DNA from: Bacteroidetes bacterium UBA6183
GTDB taxonomy: Bacteria; Bacteroidota; Bacteroidia; UKL13-3
DNA length: 6,648 bases
NCBI GenBank assembly: GCA_002422865.1
Contig: DITN01000022.1
Location: 1,073-7,720, forward strand
Direction of reading: 5' to 3'
How positions within the stretch are numbered: the stretch's first letter is position 1; each line of letters opens with the position of its first letter. Shown here one piece after another: positions 1-6,606 of this stretch. The notes under the pieces are model-generated. The model was given only the letters and a program-made list of their open reading frames with translations. It did not search any database and was not told the DNA's origin. The position numbers and the translations under genes are program-made.

Positions 1-3000
1 GCATCTTATCATCAACCATGTGACCTAATTTTAACATGTAGATGATACCAACAGTAACCGGTTGGTGGAATTTATCTCCACTTAAACCATCGTACAATTG
101 GGTTAGACCAAACTCAGGAATACCGGCTTCATGGCAATATTCTAACACTTGCTCTTCGGTGGCACCGTCAAAAATTGGAGTAGCGAACTTTAAACCTAAT
201 TCTTTACCGGCCCAGCCAAGTACTGTTTCGTAAATCTGACCTAAGTTCATACGAGAAGGTACACCCAGTGGATTCAATACAATATCTACCGGAGTTCCAT
301 CTTCCATAAACGGTAAGTCTTCATCACGCACAATACGTGCAACTATACCTTTGTTACCGTGGCGACCAGCCATCTTATCACCCACTTTTAGTTTACGCTT
401 GTTAGCGATGTAAACTTTAGCAAGTTTTAAAATACCGGTTGGTAACTCATCTCCTACAAGTACTGCAAACTCTTTACGTCTGAAATCAGCAATCTCTTGG
501 TTTAAGCGATTTTTGTAGTTTGATAAAATCAAACGTACGTGCTCATTTTTATCTGCGTCAGTTGTCCAGTTGTTTGCATTAATGTGGGTGTAGTCAATAT
601 CGCTAAGGTTTTTGTTGGTAAACTTGGTTCCTTTAGCAATTAACTCTTCACCGTATACATTAAATAAACCTTGAGAAGTTTTACCCTGTAATACCGCAAA
701 TAATTTTTCGATTAATGTTTGCTGAATAGCTTTAACATTTTTCTCATGCTCATCTTGTAACTTGGCTATTTTAGCTTTGTCGTCACCTTTAGCAGTTTTA
801 TCTTTTTTGGTACGGGCGAATAATTTTTTCTCGATAACAACACCCGAAGTTGATGGTGGTGCCTTAAGCGAAGCATCTTTCACGTCACCGGCTTTGTCAC
901 CAAAGATGGCACGTAATAACTTCTCTTCAGGTGATGGTTCTGTTTCTCCTTTAGGAGTAATTTTACCAATTAAAATATCACCTTCAGCTACCTCACAACC
1001 TACACGGATTAAACCGTTTTCATCAAGGTTACGGGTTGCATCTTCACTCACATTCGGAATATCATTTGTTAATTCCTCTTCACCGCGTTTGGTATCACGA
1101 ACCTCCAACTCATATTCAGTTACGTGAATAGAGGTAAAGATATCTTCTTTAACAACACGTTCAGAAATTACGATCGCATCCTCGAAGTTGAAACCTTGCC
1201 AAGGCATGAACGCAACCTTTAAGTTACGGCCTAATGCAAGTTCACCATTTTCGGTAGCGTAACCATCACACAATACCATGCCTTTTTCAACCTTGTCACC
1301 TTTTTTAACAATTGGTTTTAAGTTGATACAAGTATTTTGGTTGGTTCTACGGAATTTAATTAAGTCGTAAGTTTTGGTATCAGTACCAAAGCTCACCAAC
1401 TTATCCATTTCCGATTGCTCGTAACGAACAACAATTTTATTGGCATCTACATAGTCAATCACACCTTTGCCTTCAGCAACAATCATGGTACGAGAATCGC
1501 GGGCAATTTTGCCCTCTAAACCTGTACCCACAACCGGAGCTTGTGGTTTTAATAAAGGTACTGCTTGACGTTGCATGTTCGATCCCATCAAAGCACGATT
1601 CGCATCATTGTGCTCAAGGAAAGGAATCATAGATGCTGCAATCGATACGATTTGGTTTGGAGCAATATCCATAAACTCCAATTTTTCAGCTTCCACCATT
1701 GGGAAGTCACCTTCGTAACGAGCTTTTACTTTAGGGGTAGCAAAATTTCCTTTTTCATCGTACACTGCATTACACTGTGCAATGGTTTTGCCCTCTTCGT
1801 CCTCGGCACTTAAGTAAGTAACCGGTTGGTCGATGCGAACTTTTCCATCTTCAACTTTTAGGTAAGGCGTTTCGATGAAACCCATACCGTTAATTTTTGC
1901 ATGCACACATAATGAAGAAATCAAACCGATGTTTGGACCTTCAGGAGTTTCGATAGTACACAAACGACCGTAGTGCGTATAGTGAACGTCACGAACCTCG
2001 AAACCTGCTCTATCGCGAGAAAGACCACCCGGACCTAAGGCTGATAACCTACGTTTGTGCGTAATTTCTGCCAATGGGTTGGTTTGATCCATAAACTGCG
2101 ATAATTGGTTGGTACCAAAAAACGAGTTGATTACAGATGATAATGTTTTTGCGTTAATCAAATCAGCCGGAGTAAATACCTCATTGTCGCGGATGTTCAT
2201 ACGCTCGCGGATAGTACGCGCCATACGAGCTAAACCTACGCCAAACTGAGAGTACAATTGCTCACCTACTGTACGCACACGTCTGTTACTTAAGTGATCA
2301 ATATCATCCACGTCTGCACGTGAGTTTGATAATTCAATTAAGTACTTCATGATGCTTACAATATCATCTTTAGTTAATACGCGCACCTCTGAAGAAGTGT
2401 TGCGGTTTAACTTACGGTTGATACGGTAGCGGCCTACTTCTCCTAAATCATAACGTTTATCAGAGAAGAATAATTTATCAATTACGCCACGTGCAGTCTC
2501 CTCATCAGGTGGATCTGCGTTACGCAATTGACGGTAAATGTGCTCATGAGCTTCTTTACCACTATTAGCTGTATCTTTTTGTAAGGTATTTAAGATAATA
2601 GCGAAGTCGTTGTGGTTTGATTCGTTTTTATGAAGAAGGATGGTTTTCACTTCTGCTTCAACAATAAGGTCGATGTGTTCATCTTCCAAAACGGTATCAC
2701 GCTCAATAATAACTTCGTTACGTTCGATAGAAACCACCTCACCGGTGTCTTCATCAACAAAATCTTCAACCCAAGTTTTTAAAACCCTTGCAGCCAATTT
2801 ACGACCAACAACTTTTTTCAAACCTGATTTACTTACCTTAATTTCTTCAGCTAAGTCGAATAAATTTAAAATGTCTTTGTCAGTTTCGTAACCGATAGCA
2901 CGCAATAGGGTAGTAACCGGGAATTTTTTCTTACGGTCTATGTATGCATACATAACGTTGTTTACGTCAGTTGCAAACTCAATCCAGCTACCTTTAAACG

Positions 3001-3523
3001 GAATAACACGAGCTGAATACAACTTGGTTCCGTTGGTGTGGTAGGTTTGACCGAAGAATACGCCCGGTGAACGGTGTAATTGAGAAACGATTACACGCTC
3101 GGCACCGTTGATTACGAAAGTTCCACCCGGAGTCATGTAAGGAATTGTACCTAAGTACACATCTTGCACAATGGTTTGGAAATCTTCATGTTCAGGATCA
3201 TTACACGATAAGCGTAATTTAGCCTTCAACGGAACATTGTAAGTTAAACCACGCTCGATGCACTCATCAATTGAGTAGCGAGGTGGGTCTACAAAGTAAT
3301 CAAGAAATTCTAATACGAAAATATTTCGGGTGTCAGTGATCGGGAAATTCTCCTGAAACACTTTGTACAGGCCTTCGTTAGCTCTGCTCTCCGATGTGGT
3401 ATCGAGTTGGAAAAACTCCTTGAATGATTCTAATTGAACATCCAAGAAATCCGGATAATCGATTACCTTTTTAACAGTTGAGAAATTAATTCTTTCTCCT
3501 GTTTGCATCATTTTATTAGCCAA
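1..3523 (-). CDS. rpoB: RNA polymerase beta subunit, 3' end cut by window edge
   Basis: This gene encodes the beta subunit of DNA-directed RNA polymerase, which forms half of the catalytic cleft and the rifampicin pocket. The frame is open from 3523 to the window edge, about 1174 codons. Roughly 95 C-terminal residues are missing, judged from the usual Bacteroidota length near 1270. Visible landmarks, numbered from the TTG start, are GAERVIVSQLHRSPGV at 140-155, GSWIEF at 178-183, the rifampicin region with QFMDQTNPLAEITHKRR around D479 (E. coli D516), NFEDA with E781/D782 (E. coli E813/D814), and VGDKMAGRHGNKG with active-site lysines K1050 and K1058 (E. coli K1065/K1073). A lysine- and aspartate-rich stretch at 906-929 lies where E. 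coli carries insert SI2. I chose TTG at 3523 because it gives MANKMMQTGERINF, similar to relatives; ATG at 3511 or 3508 is possible. It follows rplL after 114 bp, and rpoC is expected next. Identity is certain; only the start is open. Confidence 0.98.
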   Translation of the reverse strand, partial: MANKMMQTGERINFSTVKKVIDYPDFLDVQLESFKEFFQLDTTSESRANEGLYKVFQENFPITDTRNIFVLEFLDYFVDPPRYSIDECIERGLTYNVPLKAKLRLSCNDPEHEDFQTIVQDVYLGTIPYMTPGGTFVINGAERVIVSQLHRSPGVFFGQTYHTNGTKLYSARVIPFKGSWIEFATDVNNVMYAYIDRKKKFPVTTLLRAIGYETDKDILNLFDLAEEIKVSKSGLKKVVGRKLAARVLKTWVEDFVDEDTGEVVSIERNEVIIERDTVLEDEHIDLIVEAEVKTILLHKNESNHNDFAIILNTLQKDTANSGKEAHEHIYRQLRNADPPDEETARGVIDKLFFSDKRYDLGEVGRYRINRKLNRNTSSEVRVLTKDDIVSIMKYLIELSNSRADVDDIDHLSNRRVRTVGEQLYSQFGVGLARMARTIRERMNIRDNEVFTPADLINAKTLSSVINSFFGTNQLSQFMDQTNPLAEITHKRRLSALGPGGLSRDRAGFEVRDVHYTHYGRLCTIETPEGPNIGLISSLCVHAKINGMGFIETPYLKVEDGKVRIDQPVTYLSAEDEEGKTIAQCNAVYDEKGNFATPKVKARYEGDFPMVEAEKLEFMDIAPNQIVSIAASMIPFLEHNDANRALMGSNMQRQAVPLLKPQAPVVGTGLEGKIARDSRTMIVAEGKGVIDYVDANKIVVRYEQSEMDKLVSFGTDTKTYDLIKFRRTNQNTCINLKPIVKKGDKVEKGMVLCDGYATENGELALGRNLKVAFMPWQGFNFEDAIVISERVVKEDIFTSIHVTEYELEVRDTKRGEEELTNDIPNVSEDATRNLDENGLIRVGCEVAEGDILIGKITPKGETEPSPEEKLLRAIFGDKAGDVKDASLKAPPSTSGVVIEKKLFARTKKDKTAKGDDKAKIAKLQDEHEKNVKAIQQTLIEKLFAVLQGKTSQGLFNVYGEELIAKGTKFTNKNLSDIDYTHINANNWTTDADKNEHVRLILSNYKNRLNQEIADFRRKEFAVLVGDELPTGILKLAKVYIANKRKLKVGDKMAGRHGNKGIVARIVRDEDLPFMEDGTPVDIVLNPLGVPSRMNLGQIYETVLGWAGKELGLKFATPIFDGATEEQVLEYCHEAGIPEFGLTQLYDGLSGDKFHQPVTVGIIYMLKLGHMVDDKM

Positions 3524-3541
3524 TGGATTTTTGGGTTAAAA

Positions 3542-3581
3542 TTTGACAAAACTTTGACAAAAAATAGCAATGTTTATAAAC
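3542..3581. repeat. Tandem near-palindromes and a 10-bp palindrome before rpoB
   Basis: Two copies of TTTGACAAA lie at 3542-3550 and 3553-3561, 11 bp apart start to start, about one helical turn. Each is a palindrome except for its centre base (TTTG-A-CAAA). Next to them is the perfect 10-bp palindrome GTTTATAAAC at 3572-3581. All lie within 60 bp upstream of the rpoB start. They could be a protein-binding site or simply AT-rich spacer with chance symmetry; I know of no regulator that fits. Confidence 0.35.
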
Positions 3582-3587
3582 AAGAAA

Positions 3588-3633
3588 TTGACCCTCGGCA
3601 AAGCCGGGGTCAAGTTCCTATAAGTGCGAGGGT
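3588..3633 (-). promoter_or_regulatory. Hairpin with competing upstream arm in the rplL-rpoB gap, possible attenuator
   Basis: In the transcript, TTGACCC-C-GGC (3613-3603) pairs with GCC-GA-GGGTCAA (3599-3588) around a TTT loop, giving about 11 base pairs with one bulged A. An upstream segment, ACCCTCG (3633-3627), is perfectly complementary to CGAGGGT (3597-3591) in the 3' arm of that hairpin, so the two pairings exclude each other. The upstream segment starts 4 nt after the rplL stop codon, where a terminating ribosome would cover it. No immediate U-run follows the hairpin; the sequence continues AATTTCTTG, with six U further on, so a simple intrinsic terminator is not clear. In E. coli a partial terminator and an RNase III site in the same gap set the ratio of rplL to rpoB output. 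A similar role here is inferred from position only. Confidence 0.5.
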
Positions 3634-3637
3634 AGAA

Positions 3638-4015
3638 TTACTTCAATTCTACTTCAGCACCAGCTTCTTCAAGCTTAGCTTTTAAGCTTTCAGCTTCAGC
3701 TTTGTCAACGCCTTCCTTAATTGGTTTTGGAGCACCGTCAACTAATTCTTTAGCTTCTTTCAAGCCTAAACCTGTTAAGTCTTTCACAACTTTTACTACG
3801 TTTAATTTAGCTTGACCTGCGTTTTTCAAAATCACATCAAAAGTTGATTTTTCAGCAGCAGCTTCACCTGCACCAGCAGCAGCCGGAGCGGCAACAGCAA
3901 CTGCAGCAGCTGCAGGCTCGATACCGTATTCGTCTTTAAGAATTGTTGCTAACTCGTTTACTTCTTTTACTGACAAGTTAACTAACTGTTCAGCAAACGC
4001 TTTTAAATCTGCCAT
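3638..4015 (-). CDS. rplL: 50S ribosomal protein L7/L12
   Basis: L7/L12 is the multi-copy stalk protein of the large ribosomal subunit. It recruits translation factors such as EF-Tu, EF-G and IF2 and stimulates their GTPase activity. The 125-residue product has the normal length and three-part layout: an N-terminal dimerisation domain that binds L10 (about 1-30, MADLKAFAEQLVNLSVKEVNELA), a flexible alanine/glycine-rich hinge (about 34-55), and the globular C-terminal domain (about 56-125) with KVVKDLTGLGLKEAKELVD, the factor-binding surface. The start ATG at 4015 follows an A-rich, G-poor stretch with no Shine-Dalgarno motif. It lies 59 bp after rplJ, its binding partner, and 114 bp before rpoB. 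As several copies are needed per ribosome, translation stronger than that of its neighbours is expected. Nothing is unusual in the protein. Confidence 0.99.
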   Translation of the reverse strand: MADLKAFAEQLVNLSVKEVNELATILKDEYGIEPAAAAVAVAAPAAAGAGEAAAEKSTFDVILKNAGQAKLNVVKVVKDLTGLGLKEAKELVDGAPKPIKEGVDKAEAESLKAKLEEAGAEVELK

Positions 4016-4074
4016 TGTTTCTAAAATTTAAATTGTTATTAATTATTGATTTTTTGTTTTTGTTTGGGTTGAAA
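4016..4074 (-). promoter_or_regulatory. A-rich, unstructured leader before rplL
   Basis: The 59-nt rplJ-rplL gap, read on the coding strand, is very rich in A, with long A/C and A/T runs and almost no G, and ends in AGAAACA directly before the ATG. There is no Shine-Dalgarno motif and no evident hairpin. Bacteroidota ribosomes depend little on Shine-Dalgarno pairing and favour A-rich, unstructured regions with A just before the start. This stretch fits a strong start site for the most abundantly needed ribosomal protein in the cluster. That function is an inference. Confidence 0.4.
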
Positions 4075-4596
4075 TTATTCAGGGCGCTCTGATAATGTTT
4101 TAACAATACCTGCCAATTTGCCTCCGCTTGATTGTAAAGCTGAGATAACATTTTGTGCAGGAGATTGTAACAATCCGATAACCTCTCCAATAAGTTCGTT
4201 TCTTGATTTTAGTTTAGTTAATGCATCTAATTGATCATCACCAATAAAGATATCTGAATCAATATAAGCACCCTTAAGGGCCGGTTTTGCATCTTTCTTT
4301 CTAAAATCTTTAATAATTTTAGCAGGAGATTTGCTATCTGTTGAGAATAATAACGCGGTGTTACCTTTCAAAACATTGCTTATTTCGCCAAAATTCTTTT
4401 CTGATTTTTCGATAGCTTTTTCAATTAAGGTATTTTTAGCTACTTCCATAACTATACCTGCTTTGAAAAACTCTCTACGCAATGCACTTGTTTTTTGTGC
4501 ATCTAATGAACTAACATCAGTTAAGTAAATGAAGTTACACTCGTTCAGCTTCTGAGTAAGTGACTCTATAATTTCTGCTTTCTGTTCTCTATTCAT
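4075..4596 (-). CDS. rplJ: 50S ribosomal protein L10
   Basis: L10 anchors the L7/L12 dimers to the large subunit. Its N-terminal domain binds 23S rRNA beside L11, and its C-terminal helix carries the L7/L12 dimers. The 173-residue product has the usual length. The N-terminal globular domain covers about 1-135, with family features such as FIYLTDVSSLDAQKTSALRR (about 22-41) and VAKNTLIEKA (about 52-61). The long C-terminal helix covers about 145-170 (SPAQNVISALQSSGGKLAG). The gene starts only 14 bp after rplA and ends 59 bp before rplL. In several other bacteria the L10-L7/L12 complex represses this pair through a long leader before rplJ. A 14-bp gap cannot hold one, so any such site would have to overlap the end of rplA or operate differently here. 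Confidence 0.98.
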   Translation of the reverse strand: MNREQKAEIIESLTQKLNECNFIYLTDVSSLDAQKTSALRREFFKAGIVMEVAKNTLIEKAIEKSEKNFGEISNVLKGNTALLFSTDSKSPAKIIKDFRKKDAKPALKGAYIDSDIFIGDDQLDALTKLKSRNELIGEVIGLLQSPAQNVISALQSSGGKLAGIVKTLSERPE

Positions 4597-4610
4597 AACT
4601 AACTGATTTA

Positions 4611-5309
4611 TTAAATACCGGGAATAGATTTGGTATCAACAGGTAAGCCTGGGCTCATTGTTGAAGATATACTTACACCACGGAAATACGTTCCTTTTGC
4701 TGCTGAAGGTTTAAGTTTAGCGATTGTTTGAATCAACTCAACTGCATTTTCAGCTAGTTTTTCAGGTGCAAATGATGCTTTACCAATTGATGTATGGATG
4801 TTACCTTCTTTATCAACTTTAAAGTCGATTTTACCGGCTTTCACCTCTTTTACAGTTCTACCTATTTCGGTAGTAACAGTACCAGATTTAGGGTTTGGCA
4901 TTAGGTTACGAGGACCTAATATTTTACCTAATTTACCCAATTTAGCCATTACGTTTGGTTGTGTAACGATGATATCGATATCAACCCAACCTTGCTCAAT
5001 TTTTTGGATAAACTCGTCTAAACCTACGTAGTCAGCTCCTGCTTCTTTAGCTTCTGCTTCTTTATCAGGTGTAACTAAGGCCAAAACTCTAACGGTTTTA
5101 CCTGTACCGTGTGGTAGTGTTACTACACCACGTACCATTTGGTTAGCTTTTTTCGGATCAACCCCTAAGCGGATGTCAATGTCAACTGAAGAGTCAAATT
5201 TAGTAGAGGTAATCTCTTTAACTAATTTTGAAGCATCGGTTAATGCATACTGCTTATTAGGCTCGATTTTAGCTAACGCTGCTTTTCTTTTTTTGCTAAT
5301 CCTCGCCAT
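4611..5309 (-). CDS. rplA: 50S ribosomal protein L1
   Basis: L1 forms the mobile L1 stalk that moves with deacylated tRNA at the E site. In many bacteria it also represses its own rplK-rplA message by binding a structure that mimics its 23S rRNA site. The 232-residue product is full length. It carries the family signature LGKLGKILGPRNLMPNPKSGTV at about 124-145 and the C-terminal strand SSTMSPGLPVD at about 215-225. The N-terminal KFDSSVDIDIRLGVDPKK (about 37-54) and GVVTLPHGTGK (61-71) are also typical. The start ATG at 5309 is preceded by a purine-rich, mostly A stretch rather than a clear Shine-Dalgarno motif. It sits 21 bp after rplK and 14 bp before rplJ, so the four ribosomal genes are probably co-transcribed. 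Nothing is unusual in the protein. Confidence 0.99.
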   Translation of the reverse strand: MARISKKRKAALAKIEPNKQYALTDASKLVKEITSTKFDSSVDIDIRLGVDPKKANQMVRGVVTLPHGTGKTVRVLALVTPDKEAEAKEAGADYVGLDEFIQKIEQGWVDIDIIVTQPNVMAKLGKLGKILGPRNLMPNPKSGTVTTEIGRTVKEVKAGKIDFKVDKEGNIHTSIGKASFAPEKLAENAVELIQTIAKLKPSAAKGTYFRGVSISSTMSPGLPVDTKSIPGI

Positions 5310-5330
5310 TATATTATTCTTTTTTCTTTC

Positions 5331-5777
5331 TTAATTTAATTCAGCAGGCATTTCACCTGAAACTGTAATACCCATTGAACGGGCTGATCCTGCAACCATT
5401 TTCATTGCTGATTCTACCTTGAAGCAGTTCATGTCTTGCATTTTATCTGCAGCAATAGCACGAACTTGATCCCAAGTTACTGAACCTACTTTTTTACGGT
5501 TTGATTCGGCAGAACCTGTTGTGATTTTAGCAGCTTCCATTAATTGAGAAGCAACCGGAGGGGTTTTGATGATAAAATCAAATGACTTATCGCTGTAAAC
5601 TGAAATTACAACCGGTAATATTTTGCCTGCTTTATCTTGGGTTCTTGCATTAAATTGTTTGCAAAAATCCATGATGTTAACACCCTTAGAACCTAAGGCA
5701 GGACCAATTGGAGGTGCAGGGTTAGCCGCTCCACCTTTTACCTGTAATTTAATAAACCCTGTTAATTCTTTAGCCAT
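5331..5777 (-). CDS. rplK: 50S ribosomal protein L11
   Basis: L11 binds the GTPase-associated region of 23S rRNA with L10, takes part in factor-dependent GTP hydrolysis, is needed for RelA stimulation where RelA is present, and helps form the thiostrepton site. The 148-residue product has normal length. The N-terminal domain (about 1-70) carries the proline-rich PAPPIGPALGSKGVN at 20-34. A KTPP linker follows at 71-74, then the RNA-binding C-terminal domain with the family signature GSARSMGI at 130-137. The start ATG at 5777 gives MAKELTGFIKLQVKGGAANP, typical of the family. It lies 44 bp after nusG, and that gap contains a small hairpin that may be the L1 repression site. rplA follows after 21 bp. 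Confidence 0.99.
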   Translation of the reverse strand: MAKELTGFIKLQVKGGAANPAPPIGPALGSKGVNIMDFCKQFNARTQDKAGKILPVVISVYSDKSFDFIIKTPPVASQLMEAAKITTGSAESNRKKVGSVTWDQVRAIAADKMQDMNCFKVESAMKMVAGSARSMGITVSGEMPAELN

Positions 5778-5784
5778 AACGCTT

Positions 5785-5814
5785 TACTATTATAGTGCTT
5801 TCGCACCTTGTATA
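5785..5814 (-). promoter_or_regulatory. Small GNRA hairpin before rplK, candidate L1 repression site
   Basis: In the 44-nt nusG-rplK gap the transcript can form GTGC-GAAA-GCAC (5806-5795), a four-pair stem with a GAAA tetraloop. Below it, TATA (5814-5811) can pair with TATA (5794-5791), leaving CAAG (5810-5807) bulged. Alternatively TAC (5812-5810) can pair with GTA (5787-5785), leaving an asymmetric internal loop. L1 represses rplK-rplA in other bacteria by binding a stem with an asymmetric internal loop near the rplK start, so position and shape fit. The specific bases of the L1 site as I recall them are not clearly present. Confidence 0.4.
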
Positions 5815-5821
5815 TACTTAA

Positions 5822-6376
5822 TTAATTTTCTTTCTCTACTTGCACGTAATTCAACTCTAATGGTGTGCTTCTTCCGAAAATCTTCACCATTACTTTCAAT
5901 TTCTTTCTGTCTTCCATTACCTCTTCAATCACCCCGCTAAATCCGCTAAATGGACCATCAATTACTTTTACGGTTTCGTTAACCAAGTATGGTTCGATGA
6001 TGGTTTCACCTTGTTCGGCTGCCTCATCAACATTACCTAAAATGCGGTTAACTTCTGAGTTACGCAATGGAGTAGGGGTGGCTTTACCGCCTAAAAAGCC
6101 TACTACGCCATTAACTGAATCGATAATGTGTGAAGTTTCACCAATTAACTCAGCCTGAATTAAGATGTAACCCGGTAAGTAACTTTTTTCTTTAACCGTT
6201 TTTTTACCATTTTTAATTTGGTAAACTTTTTCAGTTGGTATCAGGATCTGTGGTACATGCTTAAGTAAGCCGGCTCTTTCAAGCTCCGACTCTAGTTGTG
6301 CCTTTACCTTCTTTTCTTGTCCGGTAACAGCTCTTACTACGTACCATTTATATTGATCCTGTGACATTACGTTCAT
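5822..6376 (-). CDS. nusG: Transcription termination/antitermination factor NusG
   Basis: NusG binds the clamp of RNA polymerase through its NGN domain and modulates pausing. Its KOW domain contacts Rho or ribosomal protein S10, linking transcription with termination or translation. The 184-residue product is full length. The NGN domain opens with WYVVRAVTGQEKKVK (11-25) and includes the typical SYLPGYILI (65-73) and NGVVGFLGG (89-97). The KOW domain follows with GPFSGFSGVIEEV (141-153) and VKIFGRSTPLELNYVQVE (164-181). Two starts are possible: ATG at 6376, used here, and ATG at 6367, which gives MSQDQYKWYVV and would suit the family equally well. secE lies 15 bp upstream, and rplK follows after 44 bp. 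Confidence 0.98.
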   Translation of the reverse strand: MNVMSQDQYKWYVVRAVTGQEKKVKAQLESELERAGLLKHVPQILIPTEKVYQIKNGKKTVKEKSYLPGYILIQAELIGETSHIIDSVNGVVGFLGGKATPTPLRNSEVNRILGNVDEAAEQGETIIEPYLVNETVKVIDGPFSGFSGVIEEVMEDRKKLKVMVKIFGRSTPLELNYVQVEKEN

Positions 6377-6391
6377 CTTATATATTGTATA

Positions 6392-6586
6392 TTATTGAAA
6401 TAGTTGATAGAAAAAGCCTAAAGCACCGCTTCCGGCAATATCAACTACGTATATGATCAAAGCAATAATTATTGATGCAATCATTACAATGATGGTGCTT
6501 TCTTGCAACTCGCTCCATGTAGGCCAAGTTACTTTGTTTACAAGCTCATCGTACGATGATTTAAAGTATTCGGTTAGTTTGCTCAT
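6392..6586 (-). CDS. secE: Preprotein translocase subunit SecE
   Basis: SecE clamps the SecY channel in the inner membrane and is needed for Sec-dependent protein export. The 64-residue product is of the short, single-membrane-span type usual outside enterobacteria. It has an amphipathic N-terminal helix (about 1-18), the conserved VTWPTWSEL motif at 19-27, and one hydrophobic span at about 31-49 (STIIVMIASIIIALIIYVV starts at 30). I chose ATG at 6586 (MSKLTEYFKSSYDEL). The frame stays open to 6646, but that extension reads through the tRNA gene and does not resemble SecE. The gap to the tRNA is 27 bp, and nusG follows after 15 bp. The secE-nusG pair next to rplK is a very widely conserved arrangement. 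Confidence 0.97.
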   Translation of the reverse strand: MSKLTEYFKSSYDELVNKVTWPTWSELQESTIIVMIASIIIALIIYVVDIAGSGALGFFYQLFQ

Positions 6587-6594
6587 ATTATTTG

Positions 6595-6606
6595 TTTTGA
6601 TCAAAA
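6595..6606. repeat. Perfect 12-bp palindrome between tRNA and secE
   Basis: TTTTGATCAAAA reads the same on both strands and sits 8 bp upstream of the secE start. On the minus strand it overlaps TATTTTTG (6609-6602), an exact match to the Bacteroidota -7 promoter pattern TAnnTTTG. No TTTG lies at the expected distance upstream, which falls inside the tRNA T arm. Without a loop it would make a poor RNA hairpin, so if it has a role it is more likely a DNA-level one. It may be chance in an AT-rich spacer. Confidence 0.3.

Noticed and set aside
762..1127. Plus-strand open frame of 121 codons
   Set aside because: It lies wholly opposite the conserved rpoB frame, is serine-rich in the way of antisense frames, and matches no family I recognise. 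The same holds for the plus-strand frames at 42-233, 1565-1813 and 2640-2891.
3562..3570. TATTTTTTG on the minus strand as an rpoB promoter -7 box
   Set aside because: It has one base too many for TAnnTTTG and no convincing TTTG at the right distance upstream.
3543..3580. Sigma70-like TTGACA and TATAAA on the plus strand, pointing toward rplL antisense
   Set aside because: The spacing is 15 or 26 bp, not 17, and the main sigma factor of Bacteroidota uses TTTG/TAnnTTTG instead.
3638..4015. GCA-rich alanine tract in rplL as a possible repeat array
   Set aside because: It is the normal flexible hinge of L7/L12, not a DNA repeat element.
3990..4190. Minus-strand 66-codon frame across the rplJ end and rplL start
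   Set aside because: It is out of frame with both genes, overlaps their conserved codons, and becomes Asn/Lys-rich through the A-rich gap as expected of non-coding sequence.
5623..6158. Overlapping plus-strand frames opposite rplK and nusG
   Set aside because: Both strands cannot plausibly code here; rplK and nusG are full length with clear signatures, and the plus-strand products have no recognisable features. The frames at 4331-4528 and 4798-5031 are rejected for the same reason.
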